From Emcibacter sp. (GTDB lineage: Bacteria; Pseudomonadota; Alphaproteobacteria; Sphingomonadales; Emcibacteraceae), in NCBI GenBank assembly GCA_021774785.1, contig JAJFIQ010000003.1:1-64000 (forward strand): a DNA stretch of 64,000 nucleotides. Reading direction: 5' to 3'. Position 1 is the first letter of the stretch. Each line of letters starts with the position of its first letter. Below are positions 40,805-48,404 of this stretch, piece by piece. The notes under the pieces are model-generated. The model was not told where the DNA came from, searched no databases, and saw only the letters and a list, made by a program, of their open reading frames with translations. Position numbers and translations under genes: made by a program.

Positions 40805-41351
40805 TTTTCATCAAACAGATAATTTCGTCGAGTTCCCGTATTGCATCGCCAATATGTCTCTGTACGGTAGTTTCCGGTATTTTAATGGTCCGCGCTATGG
40901 CTGCGTAGGACAACCCGCTAATCCTGTATAATATCAATAATCTTTGTTTCTCTGGCGACATTTGTTTGATGGCATGTGTAATCAGGGATAGTTCTTCCTT
41001 TCCGGCGGCGATACGCTCTGGGTTTAATTCATCAAAAAACTGTCCTTCACCACTGATTTCTTCTAGATATTTGTTTTGAACCTGCCTCCTGCGATTATCA
41101 TTATATACGACGTGATCGACCGCGCGGTAGAGATAACCTTTAGGGTGTTCAATTTTTTCAAGGTTTGATCGCTGGGCCATTTTTAAAAAAACGGTCTGGA
41201 TAACTTCTTCATGATCGGCATTCCTGAATTTGGAAAGAATATAGGCTTTAAGTCCCTGACTATATTTTTTGTAAAGTTCGCCAAGTCCCATTTCATCATT
41301 CAAGGGGTTTTTAGAATATGTCGCTATATTTTTAAGTCTAACCTCATTCAC
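40773..41351 (-). CDS. FecI-type ECF sigma factor
   Basis: The 192-residue protein has sigma-2 (LYKKYSQGLKAYILSKFRNADHEEVIQTVFLKM) and sigma-4 (KQMSPEKQRLLILYRISGLSYAAIARTIKIPETTVQRHIGDAI) regions with no sigma-3, as in ECF factors of the FecI group. It is translationally coupled to fecR. The likely targets are the STN receptor and isopeptidase operon, because that is the only STN receptor in the window. The pair is separated from it by the luxR-P450-receptor operon. Confidence 0.88.
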   Translation of the reverse strand: MNEVRLKNIATYSKNPLNDEMGLGELYKKYSQGLKAYILSKFRNADHEEVIQTVFLKMAQRSNLEKIEHPKGYLYRAVDHVVYNDNRRRQVQNKYLEEISGEGQFFDELNPERIAAGKEELSLITHAIKQMSPEKQRLLILYRISGLSYAAIARTIKIPETTVQRHIGDAIRELDEIICLMKNENDHEHSDI

Positions 41352-41997
41352 AACTATCTTCTCCCTGGTTTTCCAGTCCTGATAATTTCAATATTCTATT
41401 GTACGAATATCTGGTTCTTAGAACATATAGGCTTAAGTAAACTTGGACCTGTCTTGATATAATTAGGTATTTGCTACAGTGATTTCTGTGAGTGCTAATA
41501 ATAATTTTTTTCATAATTATAACTGAAACTGCTTATTTATCAAAGACACTTAAGTGCGCAATATTTTATGTCATATCCCGATGATCTATATTATAGCGGA
41601 AAGTGGGATCCTCTGTAAAATCAAATACAAAGGTTCCTTATTGCAAGCTCTCTTGATCTATAAAGAATACCCTTAATCATCTGGGAGGTAATTTCTTCAT
41701 CGCAAAAATTTCTTTTGATCCGCTGCAACCTTTAATGCCTAACCTCTGTCCTGAAATTCATGTAATTATGAAAAACTGAATGTAGTTACCGTGGATTTTA
41801 ACTCATCGAATTGTCATTTCCGGCTCATAAATATTTGAATATTGAGCATTTAGCCTCTTATTTGGCGGCAATAGATTTTTTTCCAAATCTAAACTATTGT
41901 AATCATTGTATTATTCTGTCAATCCCCCAACCTATAGGTGTTTTCTTAATTTTGCATTTGTTTCATAATGATTTTTAACCCTTGAAATAGATGGATA
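41352..41997. promoter_or_regulatory. Divergent intergenic region between fecI and luxI
   Basis: About 650 AT-rich bases without a supportable gene. It contains a CACTTAAGTG palindrome near 41550 and, at the right, the promoter block shared with the ABC exporter (41911-41970). Confidence 0.5.
41911..41970 (+). promoter_or_regulatory. luxI promoter block shared with the ABC exporter gene
   Basis: Matches 23931-23990 at 56 of 60 bases. The ACCTATAGGT palindrome is at 41930-41939, TTTTCT at 41941-41946 and CATAAT at 41964-41969, 28 bp before the luxI ATG. The four differences all lie between the palindrome and the -10, so the operator is the conserved part. Confidence 0.75.
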
Positions 41998-42822
41998 ATG
42001 AGCATGGCGATCGTTGTAACAAATCAAAATAGACAACAATACAGACCAGAATTACAGCAAATGTATCGTCAGCGGTATCATGTGTTTGTTGAGCAACTCC
42101 AGTGGGATTTGCCCCATGCTAATGATGGTCTGGAATGTGATGAGTTCGATACGGAAGATACTGTATATCTGCTTTTATTGGACAGACAGGGCAATATACA
42201 AGGCTCCAGCCGTTTGCTTCCCACTTTGAACCCCCACCTGATGTCAGAAATCTTCTCCCACCTGGTTGAAGGTGAGATTCCCAGAGGAAGCCATATATGG
42301 GAAAGCTCCCGCTCCTATATACTTCCTGATCGTCGAGCCAAAGGCGTCCTTGGAGAATTATTTCTGGCAATGCTGGAAATAGGACTATTGCTGGAAATCC
42401 AGAAAATCACATTTGTTTGCGACATGAACTTTCTTTCACGCATACTTCATGCTGGCTGGGAGGTCGATCCATTGGGGATGCCTGAAGCCAACGCGATGGG
42501 GGATATTATCAGTGCTTCTTCCGTGAATATAAATTTCAGCACCTTGCATAACCTGCGTCGGCACTACAATGTTTTTGAATCTGTTTTGGATGATATGCCC
42601 ATCAACATTGCCGCCCGATTAAGGGCGGCAAAACAACGGGAGAGCGGATTTGACCATAACCATCACGCCGGGGACATCACCTGTTTACAGGGAACGACCT
42701 GGGTTTCACATCCAGATACACATAATACTTTGCTTTGTGATGGTCCAAATCTTGAAACGATGATGAATGAGGAGTGCCAAAACAAGCGTCAAAACCACCT
42801 CAAGAATGATGGAAACAGATGA
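41998..42822 (+). CDS. LuxI-family acyl-homoserine lactone synthase
   Basis: The 274-residue protein has the conserved synthase residues: R26, F30 and W36 in RQRYHVFVEQLQW, the acidic pair in CDEFDTED (D48, D51), R72 in GSSRLLPT, and E102/R105 in WESSRSYI. It should make an acyl-homoserine lactone from SAM and an acyl carrier. The C-terminal 60 residues extend beyond usual LuxI length (about 200-220). Its promoter carries the ACCTATAGGT block, consistent with positive feedback. The next gene encodes a LuxR and begins 1 bp after the stop. Confidence 0.88.
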   Translation: MSMAIVVTNQNRQQYRPELQQMYRQRYHVFVEQLQWDLPHANDGLECDEFDTEDTVYLLLLDRQGNIQGSSRLLPTLNPHLMSEIFSHLVEGEIPRGSHIWESSRSYILPDRRAKGVLGELFLAMLEIGLLLEIQKITFVCDMNFLSRILHAGWEVDPLGMPEANAMGDIISASSVNINFSTLHNLRRHYNVFESVLDDMPINIAARLRAAKQRESGFDHNHHAGDITCLQGTTWVSHPDTHNTLLCDGPNLETMMNEECQNKRQNHLKNDGNR

Positions 42823-42823
42823 T

Positions 42824-43702
42824 ATGAAAAATAAAACACTATCGGATGTTTATTCTTATTGTTCCGGCCAACAGCGTGGAAAACATTCTGTTCCCTCGCG
42901 GGAAGATTTTTTTGGTGATGCGACATCTGTTTCCAGGTCTGTATTTAAAATCAGGTTTTACAAGGCGTTATCAATCTCCCGAAACTTTGATGAATTTTCA
43001 ACAAAGATAAAGAAAATTCTGGAAGATCTGGGGTTTGGAGAATACGCTTTTACCCGAACTTCTGTCACGGGGGAAATCCCAAGACCCATAATTACAATGC
43101 CTGACGCCATGAATGACATATATTTCCGTGAGGGCTTTTATGAGCATGATCTGACATTGCAATGTGCCATGAGTGACAACGGTCCAATATTTCATTCGGT
43201 CATTGAGGAATATGTCAATAAAGCTTCTTTTGTGACGGATGCCATTAAACAAAATCGGGAAATTTTCAAGTTACTTAAAAGTTTTGGCTATATTGATTTT
43301 TATTTTATTCCTCTGGGTGCCCATAATGGCAATGGCCGCGTCTTGTTATCGGTGGCCACCAGAGATGAGAGTGCAGTCAACTTCAGAACTCGTGTGGAAA
43401 ACTGTAAAGAGACATTGCATTTGCTCGCGGAAGCCATCGATTATGTTGGAACCCGTAAATTCCCCAATTTTTTTCTTTGTGAGAGTGATAATAAGGACAT
43501 TATTATTACGCCAAAACCGCTAATTCTGTTGAATATACTGGCTCAGGAAGACCTGACACTGAGGCAAACGGCGAATAAGCTCTGTATTAGTATTCATACG
43601 GCTGACAAGCATATTTCCGCCGTTAAAAAGGCGCTGGGCGCACATACAATTCATGGGGCGATATACAAGGCGATTAAAGCAGGCCTTATTGATGGCAAGT
43701 GA
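42824..43702 (+). CDS. LuxR-family regulator, divergent type (paralogue 3, luxI partner)
   Basis: About 292 residues. The N-terminal region (RNFDEFSTKIKKILEDLGFGEYAF; YEHDLTLQCAM with the conserved Asp) and C-terminal HTH (LTLRQTANKLCISIHTADKHISAVKKALG...IHGAIYKAIKAGLI) match the other two divergent LuxR proteins in plan. The recognition helix is different, so target sites probably differ. The start at 42824 follows the luxI stop directly with GGAA upstream; earlier in-frame ATGs overlap luxI. A luxI-luxR operon makes this the likely primary receptor. Confidence 0.8.
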   Translation: MKNKTLSDVYSYCSGQQRGKHSVPSREDFFGDATSVSRSVFKIRFYKALSISRNFDEFSTKIKKILEDLGFGEYAFTRTSVTGEIPRPIITMPDAMNDIYFREGFYEHDLTLQCAMSDNGPIFHSVIEEYVNKASFVTDAIKQNREIFKLLKSFGYIDFYFIPLGAHNGNGRVLLSVATRDESAVNFRTRVENCKETLHLLAEAIDYVGTRKFPNFFLCESDNKDIIITPKPLILLNILAQEDLTLRQTANKLCISIHTADKHISAVKKALGAHTIHGAIYKAIKAGLIDGK

Positions 43703-43941
43703 TCATGAGCCTGATCCACACAGGCTGAGATAACTTAAAAAAGAAATGGGATGAGAGCAAAATTGTTTCAAAAAAACCTGATATTCATATTTGTACACTA
43801 AATATTTTTCAGATCCTAATTTAGTCCTAGCCGCCGGACGAGATCTGGCGTGGGATAATATCGAGCCGCGCCATCATCTGTCGGCTTGACTTGAATTGTC
43901 AACCGTCACCGATTGTGGCTGTCATGGGGAAGGGGATGCAT

Positions 43942-44196
43942 ATGAAACAGAAAAATGATCTATGTATCAATTGGCGTGATCCTGCCTGTTGTGATTATAC
44001 AGACCATTTCAATAGACAGGACTGGGCATGGGAATATCTCAGGATAAACCCGGAATATAGAAAAGAATATAATAGCCAGGATAAAAAAAGCCCTGCCAAT
44101 AACCATAAAAATACCAGTCGGGGCGATATCAGGATTATTCATCAGAAACCATCAGATTTAAAAGCGGGAGAGTGGGGATTGCTCAACTTTCGCTGA
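43942..44196 (+). CDS. DUF6499 protein, 0-frame part of a frameshifted activator (FseA-like N-terminus)
   Basis: About 84 residues. INWRDPACCDYTDHFNRQDWAWEYLRINPEYRKEY is the DUF6499 signature. ATG 43942 has AAGGGG 6 nt upstream. The frame ends GEWGLLNFR-stop, and the +1 frame continues FADPEKTA...FWHPDV as a DUF2285 domain. At AAC UUU CGC UGA (44185-44196) tRNA-Phe can slip from UUU to UUC. The fusion would be 274 residues. In Mesorhizobium ICEMlSymR7A the excision activator FseA is made by +1 frameshifting between msi172 and msi171, genes of the same domain pair under quorum control. Confidence 0.75.
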   Translation: MKQKNDLCINWRDPACCDYTDHFNRQDWAWEYLRINPEYRKEYNSQDKKSPANNHKNTSRGDIRIIHQKPSDLKAGEWGLLNFR

Positions 44197-44767
44197 TCCT
44201 GAAAAAACAGCTGTTGAGCAAAGCATATTCTGGCACCCGGATGTCTGTGGAAAAATACTCAATATGCAGTTCCGCCAAGCCCCGGATGAGAATTTTCAAA
44301 CTTACATGCAGTTGGATGAGCTGGACTGTGACAAGCATATGCTGGTCATTAATGATGGTCGGCAATATCTTTCTATTCGCCAAAAGCACGTCAGTTTTCA
44401 GCTCCATTGTGAGGGTCATGATTCCTTACACCAGTGTAATCATTTCTGCATCAATATGAATCTCATGGACGGTGTGGAGCAGAAAGCAGCTAAATTCCAG
44501 CAGTTAATGAAGTTGTTTAACAAGACAAAAAAGCCAGTGACCGCACCACTTTCAAGCCAGAAACTGAAGCTTTTCAAAGAGAGTTTACAGGCTGTATATG
44601 CCCGTAGGGAGGATGTAATTTATAGAGATATCGCTATTGTATATTTTGGTAAGGAACGGGTCATGCAGGAATGGTCTGATAGCTCTCGAGCACTGGAAGA
44701 TTATGTTCGCTTCCGGGTAAAAAAAGGACTGAAACTGATGAATGGCGGCTATAAAAATCTTCTGTAA
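44192..44767 (+). CDS. DUF2285 domain, +1-frame part of the frameshifted activator (FseA-like C-terminus)
   Basis: Read in the +1 frame from the shift site, the sequence gives ADPEKTAVEQSIFWHPDVCGKIL, continues through LVINDGRQYLSIRQKHVSFQLHCEG, and ends with a DUF2285 helical domain (KLFKESLQAVYARREDVIYRDIAIVYFGKERV...DYVRFRVKKGLKLMNGGY). The only good internal start (44264) would lose the conserved ADP...FWHPD block, so independent translation is unlikely. It is the probable DNA-binding or activator half. It ends about 135 bp before the F-type transfer genes. Confidence 0.75.
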   Translation, partial: ADPEKTAVEQSIFWHPDVCGKILNMQFRQAPDENFQTYMQLDELDCDKHMLVINDGRQYLSIRQKHVSFQLHCEGHDSLHQCNHFCINMNLMDGVEQKAAKFQQLMKLFNKTKKPVTAPLSSQKLKLFKESLQAVYARREDVIYRDIAIVYFGKERVMQEWSDSSRALEDYVRFRVKKGLKLMNGGYKNLL

Positions 44768-44801
44768 TAACAGTATTGTCTGGAAGCTTTGCAATATGAG
44801 A

Positions 44802-44838
44802 GGGGGGGGGGTACAGTTCGTTTTTTAATCTGTACCCC
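44802..44838. terminator. Long hairpin with a G10 tract upstream of the transfer operon
   Basis: Ten consecutive G (44802-44811) lead into TACAG, and the opposite arm reads CTGTACCCCTCCCC, giving a ~14-bp stem around a T-rich loop. It separates the DUF2285 gene from traA. It could end upstream transcription or be a binding site; the poly-G run could also vary in length. Confidence 0.5.
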
Positions 44839-44901
44839 TCCCCAAGACGAAATTATTGATGCAGGCTGTTTTCTCCAATTGACACTGAAGGAGATTAAAA
44901 A

Positions 44902-45294
44902 ATGGCCCCCAAATCTAAAAACAGACCCAAAATAAGTTCACTCAATAATCACATATTGAAAACCAATAAGCAGGTTATTGATTGCCTCCAACCAAAAACC
45001 AAAGCGCGAGAAAAAATTCTTACCTTTGCGCTTCCTGCATTAGCAACATTTCTGGTAGCAAGTAGTGCTGTCGCAGGCACGGATACCTCGTTCGGTGGTG
45101 CGCTCGCACAAATATCCCTCTACCTCCAGGGCTCGCTCGGTCAGTTACTGGCAGTAGCAAGCCTGATCGCTGGCTTGGTCGCCATGGTGATCTTTGGATT
45201 TCGTCTTTCTCAGGTCGCGGTCCCTGTGATCATCGGGGTCGGGGCCGCCACGGGCATTCCCATCGTGACGTCTGCCATTACGGCGACCATATGA
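44902..45294 (+). CDS. traA: TraA-like F-type pilin precursor
   Basis: The 130-residue precursor has a long basic leader and a hydrophobic signal ending ATFLVASSAVA, with a likely cut after Ala58. Two membrane helices follow (YLQGSLGQLLAVASLIAGLVAMVIFGF and VAVPVIIGVGAATGIPIVTSAI). A mature pilin of about 72 residues matches the 70-residue F pilin made from a 51-residue leader. AAGGAG stands before the ATG. It is first in the mating-pair operon. Confidence 0.85.
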   Translation: MAPKSKNRPKISSLNNHILKTNKQVIDCLQPKTKAREKILTFALPALATFLVASSAVAGTDTSFGGALAQISLYLQGSLGQLLAVASLIAGLVAMVIFGFRLSQVAVPVIIGVGAATGIPIVTSAITATI

Positions 45295-45312
45295 GTTTGG
45301 GGGTGTGCAGTG

Positions 45313-45606
45313 ATGAACAACCAAAACAGATATAGAATACCACAACATCTTGATGATCCTGAGAAGCTTGGCTTCTGGACCATTGATGAAGCAGGGGCTT
45401 TTCTTCTACCCGTAATCCTGGGGATCATCGGGAAGGTATTCATTACCGGCTTTTTTGCCGGATGTGTTGCAGGTTATTTGTTGAAAAAAGCCAAAGGCAC
45501 CGAACAGGCCAACATCCTGTTGTCAGTGGCTTACTGGTATTTTCCGTATCGATTTTTCAACTTATCCTACACACCCCCGTCCTATCAACGAAAATTGGTG
45601 GGGTAA
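45313..45606 (+). CDS. traL: TraL pilus assembly protein
   Basis: About 97 residues, RIPQHLDDPEKLGFWTIDEAGAFLLPVILGIIG with two membrane helices and GTEQANILLSVAYWYFP, a TraL pattern. It is part of the inner-membrane base of the F-type channel. The ATG at 45313 is used; the preceding GTG is in frame. It lies 18 bp after traA and 6 bp before traE. Confidence 0.85.
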   Translation: MNNQNRYRIPQHLDDPEKLGFWTIDEAGAFLLPVILGIIGKVFITGFFAGCVAGYLLKKAKGTEQANILLSVAYWYFPYRFFNLSYTPPSYQRKLVG

Positions 45607-45612
45607 CTTATT

Positions 45613-46176
45613 ATGGAACTCTCCCTCTCAATCCGTGAAGCGCAGGCAATTTTGAAACAACGCAATATGCTTATGCTTTTCTCCCTTGGTCTCATGGTTC
45701 TGAATAGTTGGACCTGGATTGAATTACGTGGCCAGGAGGAGAAAATTATTCTCATTCCCACGCTTGATAGTGAGGTGATGATCTCAAACAAAGGCGTGTC
45801 TGCGGATTATCTGGAGCGGGTCACACGGGATGTGGTTGCCTTGATGCTCAACCGAACACCGCGTTCCTTGCCTTACTTTCAGGATCAGATTTTGCGGATC
45901 GTGCATCCGGGCAGTTACGGTGATGTTAAAAGCCAGTTGGTCAAAATGGCCGATGAAGCCCGCAAGGGCGATATATCGACAATCTTTTTTCCCGTTCATA
46001 TGAGCACTGACCCCGCGAACTTAACGTCTGAAGTGACCGGCGAACTGCATGTTTATGTGGGCAAGACCCGTGTGGCCAAAGATCGGCGTCATTACCGCAT
46101 GACCTGGAACTATGCGGGGGTTCGTCTTTCCCTACTCAGTTTTGAGAATTTTGACGACAAGGAGCTTTCAGAATGA
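45613..46176 (+). CDS. traE: TraE (VirB8-like) channel protein
   Basis: The 187-residue protein has one N-terminal transmembrane helix (QRNMLMLFSLGLMVLNSWTWIEL) and a periplasmic VirB8-like domain (ISNKGVSADYLERVTRDVVALMLNRTP; STIFFPVHM). The VirB8 role is bridging inner and outer complexes. Its stop overlaps the traK start by 4 bp (ATGA). Confidence 0.85.
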   Translation: MELSLSIREAQAILKQRNMLMLFSLGLMVLNSWTWIELRGQEEKIILIPTLDSEVMISNKGVSADYLERVTRDVVALMLNRTPRSLPYFQDQILRIVHPGSYGDVKSQLVKMADEARKGDISTIFFPVHMSTDPANLTSEVTGELHVYVGKTRVAKDRRHYRMTWNYAGVRLSLLSFENFDDKELSE

Positions 46177-46940
46177 ACGGCAATTCAATATTACGAGGAC
46201 TTTTCATAGGTATCTTCATTGTTACGGCTTTGCCGGTCATGGTTTATGCTGACCAGTTTCTTACCGCCGCTGATAATGCGACGCTTAGCGGTTCAGTAAG
46301 CCGGAGCGAGGTCACCCGCATTTCTTTTACGGGCGATGACGTGGCCTCTTTACAGAAGATCAAACCGTTAAATTCATTGGATGATTTTTCTGTTGCCCAT
46401 GATCCGGTAACCGGTGACATATATGTGACGTTGCCCGAAAGATATTCCGGCAAATTCGTTAATTTCTTTGCTACTTCAAAGCGGGGCTATACCTATAAAT
46501 TTGTTCTGAGGGTGAGCGATATTCCGGCCACCCAGATTTTTGTGCAAAATCCAGCCCTGGCTTCTGATCGTGCCCGGCAGTTCGAGCGTGCGCAGCCTTA
46601 CAGGCAAACCCTTGTTAGATTGATGCGGGCCATGTGGAACCGGGAGGTGCTGCCCGGATTCAAGATAAAATGGCGGCGGGGACACAGGATCAAGGCCGGA
46701 CCATTGAAATACCGCGAGGTCGGTACTTACAACGGCAATGGTCTTGTTGGTCAGGTTTATGAGGTTCACAATAAGTCAAGGAAACCTGTTCACCTTTCAG
46801 AGGCAGCCTTTGAAACAGACAATATAACATCTAATATTTTGGCCATAAGCCTTCAGGCTCGCCATCTCGCCCCCAAAGCAAAAACGATTGTCTTTACCAT
46901 AGCCTCAAAGCAGGGAGGTCATCCAAGTGGAAAGCAATAA
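46173..46940 (+). CDS. traK: TraK (VirB9/secretin-like) outer core protein
   Basis: The 255-residue protein has a signal peptide (LFIGIFIVTALPVMVYA) and a beta-rich TraK domain (RSEVTRISFTGDDVASLQKI; GDIYVTLPERYSGKFVNFFATSKRGYTYKFVL). It should form the outer-membrane core with TraV and TraB. It overlaps traE by 4 bp and traB by 14 bp. Confidence 0.85.
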   Translation: MNGNSILRGLFIGIFIVTALPVMVYADQFLTAADNATLSGSVSRSEVTRISFTGDDVASLQKIKPLNSLDDFSVAHDPVTGDIYVTLPERYSGKFVNFFATSKRGYTYKFVLRVSDIPATQIFVQNPALASDRARQFERAQPYRQTLVRLMRAMWNREVLPGFKIKWRRGHRIKAGPLKYREVGTYNGNGLVGQVYEVHNKSRKPVHLSEAAFETDNITSNILAISLQARHLAPKAKTIVFTIASKQGGHPSGKQ

Positions 46941-48132
46941 AAAAACACTAGACCGGCAATGGTTCTATGGCCTCGGCGCCATCGCCATAATACTTGGACT
47001 TATTGGCTTTCTGATCGTCTGGACCAATGAGCATAACTCAGGTGCCAACCGTGCTGAAAATCTGAAACGCAGTATGGATCTGGAAGGTCTGGTCTCTAAA
47101 CCGACACTTCGGGACGACTGGTTGAGCCGCAACGAACTTCGCCTTGAAGAAATGGAAAAACGCCTGAAAAAACTGGTCGATGATAAGGGTAAAAACAGCG
47201 ATCTTCAGAAACGGCTTAATGCTGCGGCGAGTGAGAAGGAGGCTCTGGTCAAGGATGCAAAACATACTCTTGATGTTTATGAAAAACGTATCTCTGATCT
47301 TGAGCATACCGCTGCTGCGTCACAAAAATCGTCCAGGACAAAGACCCTGCCTCGTAGCAGACCTCCCTTTCAACCTACTGGTCCTGTCAGTGCGAAAGTT
47401 ACAGGTTCCGTCACTTCGACGCGAACCGTAGAAATACTGCGTTTTGAGAGCGATGGGCCAGAAGATGTCTTACCAATCGCCTATGATGTTCGTAATTATT
47501 TACCGCCGAACGCTTACGTAAAAGCCAAAGTACTTGTGGGCGTTGATGCGACGGTGGGTGTGAAAGCACAAAATGATCCAAAGCCCGTCGAATTCCGTAT
47601 CATCGGCCCGGCCTATTCGGCCAGTCATAATGGCAAACGTCTTGAGACAGATGTTGAGGGCTGCGTTGTTAACGGTGCTGCTTACGGCGAACTTTCCAGT
47701 GAAAAGATATTCGTCAAGCTCCAGAAGATGACCTGTCCTGATGGCCCGGGTCGGGTGGCGGTCGCTAATGTGGAAGGTTACCTCGCCTTTCAGGGCAAGG
47801 CCGGCATCCGGGGCCGTGTGGTGAGCCGTGAAGGGGATCTGGTGACACAGGCTCTCCTCGCCGGGATTGCCGGGGGATTTGGCCGTGGGTTTTCTGCCAA
47901 TGCCAACAGTCAGTTTCGCAGCGTTGGCATTGGCTCTACGGACAATCAACTGTCTGCGCAGCAAATTCTCACCGGCGGTCTTGGTCAGGGTGTGGCCACA
48001 GCGGCGCAAACAGTCTCTGAATATCTCATTGAACGGGCCGAGCAATATCAGCCGGTGATTGAAATGCCAACTGGTGTTGAGGTCGAACTGGTGTTTATCA
48101 ATGGGGCATACATCAGGAGATCAGGTTCATGA
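46927..48132 (+). CDS. traB: TraB (VirB10-like) channel protein
   Basis: The 401-residue protein has one N-terminal transmembrane helix (FYGLGAIAIILGLIGFLIVW), a coiled coil (about residues 60-115) and a short Pro-containing linker (RSRPPFQPTGPV). The conserved TraB/VirB10 domain reads LPPNAYVKAKVLVGVDATVG and VVNGAAYGELSSEKIFVKLQKMTC. It spans both membranes and senses energy from the ATPase. The start is GTG with GGGAGGT before it. It overlaps the next small gene by 4 bp (ATGA). Confidence 0.88.
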   Translation: MESNKKTLDRQWFYGLGAIAIILGLIGFLIVWTNEHNSGANRAENLKRSMDLEGLVSKPTLRDDWLSRNELRLEEMEKRLKKLVDDKGKNSDLQKRLNAAASEKEALVKDAKHTLDVYEKRISDLEHTAAASQKSSRTKTLPRSRPPFQPTGPVSAKVTGSVTSTRTVEILRFESDGPEDVLPIAYDVRNYLPPNAYVKAKVLVGVDATVGVKAQNDPKPVEFRIIGPAYSASHNGKRLETDVEGCVVNGAAYGELSSEKIFVKLQKMTCPDGPGRVAVANVEGYLAFQGKAGIRGRVVSREGDLVTQALLAGIAGGFGRGFSANANSQFRSVGIGSTDNQLSAQQILTGGLGQGVATAAQTVSEYLIERAEQYQPVIEMPTGVEVELVFINGAYIRRSGS

Positions 48133-48404
48133 AAAAACGTCTGATCAAGTCATTTTTAAACTCTTTTGCAGCTTTGGTAATAGTGAAGGTTTCCCCTGCG
48201 ATATGGAGCCTTTTCCCCCCGGCCTGTCGTACCACTTCCTCCGATGAAAGGTCGGGTGCACCATATCGCACAACCTTGCTGGTTTCCCGTTTGGCATCTT
48301 TTCTGCCCTTAGCCCCCGAACAGGAGAGTGGTCGCGGGAAGCCAGCTTTTTTATCACAGTTTTTGCCAATATCTTTACCAATAATATTAAAGGATTCATC
48401 ATGA
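48129..48404 (+). CDS. Small protein of unknown function inside the tra operon
   Basis: The 91-residue frame starts MKKRLIKSFLNSFAALVIVKVSPAIWSLFPPAC and continues with a Ser/Pro/Arg-rich sequence of no recognised family. It shares ATGA overlaps with traB at its start and with the dsbC-like gene at its end, and AGGAG lies upstream. That argues it is translated. The hydrophobic N-terminus may be a signal or anchor. The composition is odd and frames on the other strand are also open, so confidence is moderate. Confidence 0.5.
   Translation: MKKRLIKSFLNSFAALVIVKVSPAIWSLFPPACRTTSSDERSGAPYRTTLLVSRLASFLPLAPEQESGRGKPAFLSQFLPISLPIILKDSS

Noticed and set aside
47500-48045. 181-residue open frame antisense to traB
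   Set aside because: Shadow of traB; no recognisable motif or start site.
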